A stretch of 11,859 bases of DNA from positions 1-11,859 of the forward strand of contig JAPUKV010000031.1 in assembly GCA_027295475.1 (NCBI GenBank). Direction: 5' to 3'. The DNA is from Pseudomonadota bacterium. Lineage in GTDB: Bacteria > Pseudomonadota > Gammaproteobacteria > Woeseiales > Woeseiaceae. Below the pieces are notes generated by a model. It was not told the origin of the DNA. It worked only from the letters and a program-made list of their open reading frames with translations, and ran no database searches. Position 1 is the first letter of the stretch, and every line of letters starts with the position of its first letter. The translations under genes and the position numbers were made by a program. Below are positions 6,465 to 11,859 of this stretch, in pieces.

Positions 6465-7271
6465 ATGAGTAGTCGCCTGGGCAATCTATTCAGGCGCCAA
6501 ATGGCGGTGCAGACCGAACGCCAAACGGCGGTGCAGACCGGACGCCAAAACCCGGTATTGTTATCTACCGTCGATAAGTCCTCAATAATTTACGATCAGA
6601 TCCCACTGAAGAATTTTATCGGTGATGACACGAGAACCGTGCTAGCCAGGAATCTGTACCTTGACATTAATGAGATTTGCAATTCGTTCGATCCTGTAGT
6701 GACCTGCCGGGAAAAACTCGCGGCCAAAATGATCAAATTTGCGTCGTATCAGGTCCTCGTAATCCCGCCGCCACCGGAGAATGATCCCAGCGGGCTCCGC
6801 TCGCAGCCCGGAATAACCGGCGGCCTTAAGGAACATCTTGGTCAGATCGCCGAGACCAACGGTGACCTTCGTTCGGAGATCTATGGAAAAACGGATTCTC
6901 CGACCCTAGACGTCATTTGGGACCTTGTGCAGCAATCTTATTGGCAAAACTACTGGTTTCTGGAGACATTTAATACTGCACGCATCGAACTCGGTGATTA
7001 CAACAAAGACCGTGACTGGTACATGCCGTTCAAGCACGCGGCGTGCGCGAATTTTGAACACATCTACCGAAGGGAAATAGGCTTGGCGCCTGCATTCGAT
7101 GAAGACAATGCGTCGCTTGCACCGACTGCGTATTCGATATTCACGGACATCGTATTATCGGGCGCGAAGGATCCCGACCTGGAATGGCGTGATTATTACA
7201 AAGACAGCAATATTCCAATTCCGAATATCGACCAACAAGCTTGTTGGCCACCCAAAGCAAAAAACTGTTGA
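6465..7271 (+). CDS. Hypothetical protein, 268 aa, with N-terminal 8-residue repeat
   Basis: I do not recognise this family. The protein is soluble-looking, without a signal peptide or membrane helix. The N-terminus is basic and holds two near-identical octapeptides, RQMAVQTE and RQTAVQTG (residues 11-26), followed by a third RQ, encoded by a 24-bp tandem DNA repeat. The main body (about 35-268) is rich in Trp, Tyr and acidic residues (for example SYWQNYWFLETFNTARIEL) with cysteines at 72, 81, 194, 260 and 268. It starts 37 nt after the exported oxidoreductase gene and may be co-transcribed with it. No clear ribosome binding site precedes the ATG, so the start is uncertain, and the repeat part may be a recent extension. 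It ends convergently, 87 nt from the next gene. Confidence 0.6.
   Translation: MSSRLGNLFRRQMAVQTERQTAVQTGRQNPVLLSTVDKSSIIYDQIPLKNFIGDDTRTVLARNLYLDINEICNSFDPVVTCREKLAAKMIKFASYQVLVIPPPPENDPSGLRSQPGITGGLKEHLGQIAETNGDLRSEIYGKTDSPTLDVIWDLVQQSYWQNYWFLETFNTARIELGDYNKDRDWYMPFKHAACANFEHIYRREIGLAPAFDEDNASLAPTAYSIFTDIVLSGAKDPDLEWRDYYKDSNIPIPNIDQQACWPPKAKNC
6495..6542 (+). repeat. 24-bp direct tandem repeat, two copies plus a partial third
   Basis: Two adjacent 24-bp units (6495-6518 and 6519-6542) agree at 22 of 24 bases, and a third partial unit starts at 6543 (cgccaaaa). The unit length is a multiple of three, so copy-number change keeps the reading frame of the gene that contains it. It encodes the octapeptide RQxAVQTx. 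Confidence 0.85.
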
Positions 7272-7358
7272 AACGGTCTGTCTTTTGGAGTTCTTCACGT
7301 AGTTTTCCATCACGGTCGATCCGGTGCTGGTACGGTTCACATCGACGGTGAAGCTGGA

Positions 7359-7811
7359 TTATTGGTTCTTCTTCCAAACTGCCGTGTCATTCTCAGTCAC
7401 GCCTTCGATGATGATATCTCCGCGCCGGCATGGCGTGATCAGATTCTCGTCATCACAGACAGGCAGGTCCTGTAAACGCTTGTCGTGTCGATCCTGCAAG
7501 AAGTCCTTAGGCGCCGGTTCGTCGGACAAGACCTCCCATCCCTCGGTTCCCGCATAAAACTGATCCGCTTCGGACCGGGAGTCAAATACCTGCGAATTCT
7601 TCGCAGTCGGCAGGCAACCAGAGTCTTCTTCGTTGACGATAACGTTGTCGAATCCGTCCCGATAGTCGAGCAGCTGCTCCAGCACCTTTTGGCATTCGAC
7701 TTCGTCAATAAAATAATATTGAACTTCCTGTTCCTGGCAGACGGTTTTGCCTTCCGGCGCGACACACTCGGCCAGGGTCAGGACAATTACTTTGATCCAG
7801 GCTGCGTCCAT
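7359..7811 (-). CDS. Hypothetical protein, 150 aa, six cysteines
   Basis: I do not recognise this family. The product is acidic, with six cysteines at 16, 25, 40, 66, 119 and 128, an even number that would suit three disulfides. The first 14 residues are hydrophobic (AAWIKVIVLTLAE), but too short and lacking a clear cleavage site for a confident signal peptide, and the E-C at 15-16 does not fit a lipobox. Residues 38-58 are probably helical and the C-terminal third is rich in acidic and polar residues. A good ribosome binding site (CAGGAGA, GGAG 7 nt before the ATG) supports expression and the start. It lies 96 nt downstream of the OsmC gene on the same strand and could be weakly co-transcribed with it. 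Confidence 0.6.
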   Translation of the reverse strand: MDAAWIKVIVLTLAECVAPEGKTVCQEQEVQYYFIDEVECQKVLEQLLDYRDGFDNVIVNEEDSGCLPTAKNSQVFDSRSEADQFYAGTEGWEVLSDEPAPKDFLQDRHDKRLQDLPVCDDENLITPCRRGDIIIEGVTENDTAVWKKNQ

Positions 7812-7907
7812 GTTTTGTCTCCTGCGAGGCTGTTTCGGTAGCGGCGAAATTCCGTATTATGATGCATCACCGGCCAAGGCGCCTACCGGAGCATTGCTGA
7901 TACCGGC

Positions 7908-8336
7908 CTAGCCGAACGTAGCCCTGTCCTCGAACACGATGCCATGAGCGAGCGTCTTGTGGACGGGGCAGCGTTCTGCGATCTGAGCCAGCCGCTTCTT
8001 TTGCGCTGCGTCGAAATCTCCGGTGATATGGACGTCGCTGGTGATCTTCTCGATAAACCCTCTGTCCGGAATGTCGCATTCTTTGCAATCGTCGGCATGG
8101 ATGCGCCCAAAATCATACGTTGCGCTGACGGACTTAAGCGGCAGCGACTTGTGCTGGCAGTACCATGAGATCGTGATGCAGGTACAGGCGGCCAGCGATC
8201 CCAGCAACAATTCGTAAGGGTTCGGGCCGGTATCCGTACCACCTGCATCGACCGGTTCGTCCGCTGCCCATTCATGCCGGCCATTTGACAGTCGAACGAC
8301 CATGCCTGAGGTGAGCGTTGCAGTTATACGTGTCAT
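7908..8336 (-). CDS. OsmC-family peroxiredoxin-like protein
   Basis: A 142-residue OsmC/Ohr-fold protein. The two reactive cysteines of the family are visible: C51 in L-G-S-L-A-A-C and C123 in the C-P-V-H motif near the C-terminus. The fold signature GPNPYELLLGSLAAC lies at residues 37-51. Such proteins are dimers in the cytosol that reduce organic or lipid hydroperoxides with lipoyl or other thiol donors, although the substrate of this subfamily is not fixed. An additional CxxC (C84-K-E-C87) sits in the loop before the second half. The start at 8336 is preferred over an upstream ATG at 8390 because GGAG lies 8 nt before it and the sequence MTRITATLTSG starts the fold directly. It appears to be an oxidative-stress gene with its own promoter. 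Confidence 0.85.
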   Translation of the reverse strand: MTRITATLTSGMVVRLSNGRHEWAADEPVDAGGTDTGPNPYELLLGSLAACTCITISWYCQHKSLPLKSVSATYDFGRIHADDCKECDIPDRGFIEKITSDVHITGDFDAAQKKRLAQIAERCPVHKTLAHGIVFEDRATFG

Positions 8337-8390
8337 CTTCGATTCTCCACAATTGCAGGCCGGCGAATATGAGATACACGCCTGCCGCAT

Positions 8391-8423
8391 AGTATATGGG
8401 ACACCCGCAAACTAATCTGCGGG
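8391..8423 (-). promoter_or_regulatory. Possible promoter -10 box and inverted repeat upstream of the OsmC gene
   Basis: The - strand carries TATACT (8396-8391), a 5/6 match to the -10 consensus, about 55 nt ahead of the OsmC start. Just upstream, CCCGCA (8404-8409) and TGCGGG (8418-8423) form a perfect 6-bp inverted repeat with an 8-bp centre, lying where the spacer and -35 element would be, as expected of an operator. No convincing -35 box is seen. Confidence 0.35.
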
Positions 8424-8718
8424 GGCAAATGAACCGCTGCGGACGGAATTCAGCTCTTGAAGTGGCGGCCAGACACCTGGGTCAAACAACGATGATTTTG
8501 CTTGGCATCGCTGCCAAAGCCACTCCGAAACTGCCGTGGCTGGCTGGTACGATAAAGCCCCCGAACCGAGCGAGGACCCGGACTCCGGCCACATCGGCGA
8601 TGGGCCCACTGGTCTCGTATTGGTAACGATTGAGTCGGGCCGAATAGGGTAGGTTAAACTGGTTCCGGTCGATCAAAGTCGTCCACGGCCCTTAGCAATT
8701 GCAGGTGGAGGGAGATCA
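8424..8718. other. Intergenic region, no supported gene
   Basis: About 295 bp between the OsmC promoter region and the DUF3014 gene. Open frames of 64-76 codons overlap on both strands, but they have no ribosome binding site, motif or signal that favours one of them. A weak promoter-like TTGAGT (8630) and TTAAAC (8654) with an 18-bp spacer could serve the DUF3014 gene. No repeat or RNA gene was recognised. Confidence 0.4.
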
Positions 8719-9543
8719 GTGCACAGAGAAGCAACCCAGTTTTACATTCCCATTCTGCTCGCGATCATGCTCGCCGCCGCGCTGACTTATTACTGGCTGG
8801 AAATAAACCGGCCAAGCCCTGTGCCAGAGCCAGCCACCGCGCCAGCGCTTGTCGAGCCGCTGGTGGATGAACCGAGAAGCCCGCTACACCCGTTTCCGAG
8901 GATCGAATCTCCCGTAGGGCCGGGAGGCGAGCTGGTGCCGCTGCCTGCGCTTGACCAGAGCGACGAGTATCTCAAACTGGCGCTGGCCGACGTGCTCGGT
9001 TCGCAATCGTTGGTGAAAATGCTGGCGGAGACCGACCTGATCACACGGATGGTCGCCACCATTGACAACCTGCCAAGGGATCATGTTGCGGAACGGATCA
9101 GGCCGATCGCCGGTCTTGCCGGGCCGTTTGATGTCGAGGCGAGCAGAGACAATATCGAGTTCACGATAAGCCCCGACAGCTATCGTCGCTACGACCTGCT
9201 CGTGGATATGGTGACTAACGCTGACCTGAACGAACTGACCGAGGTCTACGGCCGCTTTTATCCCTTGTTTCAAAAGGCCTATGTCGAGCTGGGCTATCCG
9301 AATGCCTATTTCAACGATCGCCTGGTCGCGGTAATCGATCATTTGCTGACCGCCCCGGTGGTGCAGAACCCGATCAGCCTGGTCAGGCCTCATGTCTTGT
9401 ATGAATTTGCCGATATGGACCTTGAGAGCTTATCGAGCGGACAGAAGCTGCTGCTACGCATGGGCAACGAGCACGCCACCCGAATCAAGGCAACATTGAG
9501 AGAATTGCGGCTCTTGATCGCGGATCAGAACTCCGGGACCTGA
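8719..9543 (+). CDS. DUF3014 domain-containing inner-membrane protein
   Basis: A 274-residue protein with one N-terminal membrane helix (about residues 9-26, YIPILLAIMLAAALTYYW), a Pro-rich linker (about 30-75) and a C-terminal globular domain (about 76-260). The globular domain matches DUF3014: it opens with PLPALDQSDEYLKLAL, then has the MVATIDNLPRDHVAERIRP segment and a YRRYDLLVDMV segment. The topology predicts the domain in the periplasm. The function of the family is unknown. The GTG start at 8719 has the strong GGAGG site 7 nt upstream. The gene appears to be a single transcription unit converging on the M20 hydrolase, with only 32 bp between the stops, so any terminator for either gene must overlap the other's coding region. 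Confidence 0.85.
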   Translation: MHREATQFYIPILLAIMLAAALTYYWLEINRPSPVPEPATAPALVEPLVDEPRSPLHPFPRIESPVGPGGELVPLPALDQSDEYLKLALADVLGSQSLVKMLAETDLITRMVATIDNLPRDHVAERIRPIAGLAGPFDVEASRDNIEFTISPDSYRRYDLLVDMVTNADLNELTEVYGRFYPLFQKAYVELGYPNAYFNDRLVAVIDHLLTAPVVQNPISLVRPHVLYEFADMDLESLSSGQKLLLRMGNEHATRIKATLRELRLLIADQNSGT

Positions 9544-9575
9544 AGATTACTTGCCAGGCGAAACTGGTTTCTGAG

Positions 9576-11006
9576 CTAATTTCTATAGTCAAGCGGCGGG
9601 CTGCGGTCGCCCAACAACGCTTCATAGACAAAGTCGTCGCCGCGCCGATCAATGAACTCGGCTCTGGCGGCGGCGCGCAGTTCCGGGTTTTCGAATAGTT
9701 CAATGGCGGCGAGTTCGAGGGTTTTTGCCGCGACCTGTGCGCCTTTGAAGCCGATGCTCATGACACTGGCGGCAACTGCCTGCCAACTGTGCGCCGAAGT
9801 GCCCGGCACCCAGGTTGCGACTCTGAGCTCCACGGTTGGTACAGTTATCGAGACGTCGCCAACATCGGTGGATCCGTAACCAAGTCTGACTTCGTAGGGC
9901 TGTATTTCCGTCTGGGAGCCCAACCCGAACTTCGGCTTCACCAATGTCGGGTACAGCTCTTGGGCAAACGCTTCTTCCCTTTCGTCGTACTCGATGCCAC
10001 CGACTTGCCGGAGCTTCACGGCCATCATCTTCGCAAGCGTCTCATTGATAAGGACTGGGTGATTGCCGTGGATAATTTCCCAGTCGACCTCGACACCGGT
10101 TCCCCGGGCCGCGCCCAGCGCCGCCTGCTCGAGACGAACCCACAATTCTTTTACGGTTTCAGCCTCGGGATGTCGCAGATAGTAGAAGACCTCCGCAAAG
10201 TCCGGCACGACGTTCGGCGCATTGCCGCCACTCGTGATGACATAATGGATGCGGGTCTCCTGCGGCACGTGCTCGCGCATCATGTTGACCATGTAATTGA
10301 AAGCCTCGACGCCGTCGAGAGCGGAACGCGCTTTCTCAGGAGCGCTCGCCGCATGGGCCGAGACGCCGCGGAAGCGGAACTTCGCCGAACGATTCGCGAG
10401 AGTTGTCCGGGCCCCGGCCCAGTTTTTATCATCCGCATGCCAGTGAATAGCGACGTCCACATCGTCGAAAGCCCCGTCTCTGACCAAGTAGACTTTGCCG
10501 CTGCCGCCTTCCTCAGCCGGCGTTCCATACAGGCGAATGACGCCAGGCGTGCCGGTCTCTTCGAGCCAGTGCCTGACGGCAATCGCTGCGCCAACGGAAC
10601 CGGCGCCGAACAGGTTATGTCCGCAGGCCTGGCCAGCGGTTTTGCCCTCGATCGGGTCGCGAATCGGCACGGCATCCTGGTTGATTCCGGGCAGGGCATC
10701 GTATTCGGCGAGAATGCCAATTACCGGACCCTCGGTGCCAAAAGTCGCGACGAACGCGGTGGGGATTCCAGCTATTCCAGAGTCGATTTCAAATCCCTCG
10801 GCAGCCAGCGTTTCCTTGATCAAGGCGCTGCTTTTCACTTCCTGGTAGCCGACTTCGGCAAATTCCCACAAGTCTCTGGCGAGAGCTGCTGTCTGCTCGT
10901 ATCGGGAATCGACGAATTTGATAACGTCGTCAGTCTCGGCGGCGGCAGTGCAGATGGGAAATGCAATCGGGATGAGCGCACAAAGTATTGTCGTCTTTCG
11001 GTGCAT
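9576..11006 (-). CDS. Exported M20D amidohydrolase, AbgB-like
   Basis: A 476-residue metal-dependent amidohydrolase. A Sec signal peptide (HRK, hydrophobic core, T-A-A-A|E-T, cleavage near residue 23) predicts a periplasmic enzyme. Metal ligands and catalytic residues of M20 family D are visible: C128-G-H130, E165-E166 in G-T-P-A-E-E-G-G, H188-W-H190, and a C-terminal H406 in G-T-S-A-H-S-W-Q. GVSAHAA (214-220) belongs to the lid/dimerisation domain. The GTS.HSWQA ending and GYGSTDVGDVS (376-386) resemble AbgB, the p-aminobenzoyl-glutamate hydrolase subunit, more than the plant auxin-conjugate hydrolases. No AbgA partner is seen nearby. The substrate is probably an N-acyl amino acid or dipeptide-like amide. 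The ATG has AAGGA 7 nt upstream. AbgB is normally cytosolic, so the signal peptide sets this one apart. Confidence 0.88.
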   Translation of the reverse strand: MHRKTTILCALIPIAFPICTAAAETDDVIKFVDSRYEQTAALARDLWEFAEVGYQEVKSSALIKETLAAEGFEIDSGIAGIPTAFVATFGTEGPVIGILAEYDALPGINQDAVPIRDPIEGKTAGQACGHNLFGAGSVGAAIAVRHWLEETGTPGVIRLYGTPAEEGGSGKVYLVRDGAFDDVDVAIHWHADDKNWAGARTTLANRSAKFRFRGVSAHAASAPEKARSALDGVEAFNYMVNMMREHVPQETRIHYVITSGGNAPNVVPDFAEVFYYLRHPEAETVKELWVRLEQAALGAARGTGVEVDWEIIHGNHPVLINETLAKMMAVKLRQVGGIEYDEREEAFAQELYPTLVKPKFGLGSQTEIQPYEVRLGYGSTDVGDVSITVPTVELRVATWVPGTSAHSWQAVAASVMSIGFKGAQVAAKTLELAAIELFENPELRAAARAEFIDRRGDDFVYEALLGDRSPPLDYRN

Positions 11007-11033
11007 CAGCGGTTCCTTCGATTATTTTTGTTT

Positions 11034-11063
11034 ATAGTACAGACGCGACAGGCCCGCCGGCAA
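11034..11063 (-). promoter_or_regulatory. Likely sigma-70 promoter for the M20 amidohydrolase gene
   Basis: On the - strand, TTGCCG (11063-11058) and TACTAT (11039-11034) are 18 bp apart, each matching the consensus at 4 of 6 positions, and sit 28 nt ahead of the M20 start codon. On the + strand the same site reads TATAGT (11033-11038), a 5/6 -10 box that could serve the divergent aminotransferase gene. The two genes may thus use overlapping, competing promoters. Confidence 0.4.
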
Positions 11064-11087
11064 ATAGGAATTCAGACGAGGCTCAGA

Positions 11088-11859
11088 GTGTCTTCAGTTT
11101 TTTATCGTGATCTTGGGCATGACTACCCCGTTGCTGTTCGCGGGGAGGGCATGTACCTGTATAGCGATTCCGGCGATCAGTACCTGGATATGAGTGGCGG
11201 CGCGGCCGTTTCCTGCCTCGGTCACGGCCACGAGACAGTCGTTGCTGCAGTCCAAAAGCAGATCGGCGACCTGGCGTTCGCTCATACGGCCTTTTTCAGC
11301 AACGAGCCACAGGAAGAGTTAGCCGACAGGTTGGCGTCACGCTTCGCGGAATCGGGCGCTCGAATCTATTTCACTTCCGGTGGCTCCGAAGCGAACGAAA
11401 CGGCGCTGAAACTCGCCTGGCAGTACTGGCAGGCAGTGGATCGCCCGGGCAAGACGACCGTCATTAGCCGGCAATTCAGCTATCACGGCAATACCCTGGG
11501 TGCATTGTCGGTCACAGGCAATTTGTCCCGCCGGGTGCAATATGAGGGTGTTATTCATGACTGGCCGCGCATTGCACCCTGTTATGCGTATCGCCACAAG
11601 AAAGCCGGCGAGGCCGAAGCTGACTATGGACGTCGTGCTGCCGCTGATCTTCGGCGAGCGATCGAAGAGACTGGCGCCGAAAAAATAGCAGCGTTTATCG
11701 CCGAGCCGGTTGTTGGCGCAACGCTCGGAGCGGTCCCATCGGTGGACGGCTATTTTCGCGAGATTCGACGAATCTGCGATGAGCATGACGTCCTGCTTAT
11801 CGCCGACGAAATAATGTGTGGCTCGGGGCGCACGGGGAGTTTCTTCGCGCATGAGCAGG
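11088..11859 (+). CDS. Class III PLP-dependent aminotransferase, partial (3' end outside window)
   Basis: The first 257 residues of a fold-type I, class III aminotransferase, open to the window edge. Recognisable sites are the N-terminal G-M-Y-L-Y-S-D-S-G-D-Q-Y-L-D (21-34), the phosphate-binding turn S97-G-G-S-E-A-N-E104, Y132-H-G134 (ring stacking), E206-P-V, and D240-E-I-M-C-G-S-G-R-T-G250 holding the Asp that pairs with the PLP ring nitrogen. The Schiff-base Lys must lie past the edge. The class covers acetylornithine, GABA, omega-amino acid and DAPA aminotransferases; the amino-donor specificity cannot be told from this part. The GTG start at 11088 has GAGG 6 nt upstream, and no better in-frame start is seen in the 81-bp intergenic region. 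It is divergent from the M20 amidohydrolase, which suggests, without proof, a shared pathway in which released amino compounds are transaminated. Confidence 0.88.
   Translation, partial: MSSVFYRDLGHDYPVAVRGEGMYLYSDSGDQYLDMSGGAAVSCLGHGHETVVAAVQKQIGDLAFAHTAFFSNEPQEELADRLASRFAESGARIYFTSGGSEANETALKLAWQYWQAVDRPGKTTVISRQFSYHGNTLGALSVTGNLSRRVQYEGVIHDWPRIAPCYAYRHKKAGEAEADYGRRAAADLRRAIEETGAEKIAAFIAEPVVGATLGAVPSVDGYFREIRRICDEHDVLLIADEIMCGSGRTGSFFAHEQ

Noticed and set aside
8396..8676. Overlapping 64-76 codon frames on both strands
   Set aside because: Neither strand has a ribosome binding site or recognisable motif; mutual overlap suggests they are chance frames in GC-rich DNA.
8884..9393. A 169-codon open frame on the - strand
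   Set aside because: It lies opposite the DUF3014 gene, which has a strong ribosome binding site, a membrane helix and family motifs.
11337..11852. A 171-codon open frame on the - strand
   Set aside because: It is the antisense shadow of the class III aminotransferase, whose frame shows all the expected family motifs.

Overview
The window reads as an ordinary bacterial chromosome segment at moderate GC, most likely from a gammaproteobacterium. That placement is inferred from the protein families present: a DUF3014 membrane protein, a FusA2-type EF-G, an exported F420-type oxidoreductase and an AbgB-like M20 hydrolase. No rRNA, tRNA, CRISPR array, transposase or phage gene was seen. Coding density is high, with two gene-poor stretches (about 3003-3420 and 8337-8718).

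Left part (36-2390): a compact metal-responsive module. A MerR-family regulator on the + strand (2004-2390) faces a three-gene operon on the - strand: a tiny GDCCVxC cysteine-rich protein, a MerT-like membrane protein, and a lipoprotein that joins a thioredoxin-like CxxC domain to a LolA-like domain. The shared 79-bp intergenic region holds a textbook MerR-type promoter with a 19-bp spacer and an internal dyad. This appears to be a mercury- or thiophilic-metal-handling operon in which neither MerP nor MerA is visible. The operon could continue past the left edge. This is the most interesting part of the window.

Middle part (2544-8336): a MaoC-type hot-dog hydratase (-), a FusA2/EF-G2-type translational GTPase (-), an exported Rossmann-fold NADP/F420-type oxidoreductase (+), an unrecognised 268-aa protein with a 24-bp tandem repeat in its 5' end (+), an unrecognised six-cysteine 150-aa protein (-), and an OsmC-family thiol peroxidase (-). 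These are mostly single-gene units with their own ribosome binding sites.

Right part (8719-11859): a DUF3014 single-pass membrane protein (+) converges on an exported M20D amidohydrolase (-). The hydrolase is divergent from a class III PLP aminotransferase that runs off the right edge. The aminotransferase is open to the end of the window and starts at a GTG codon.
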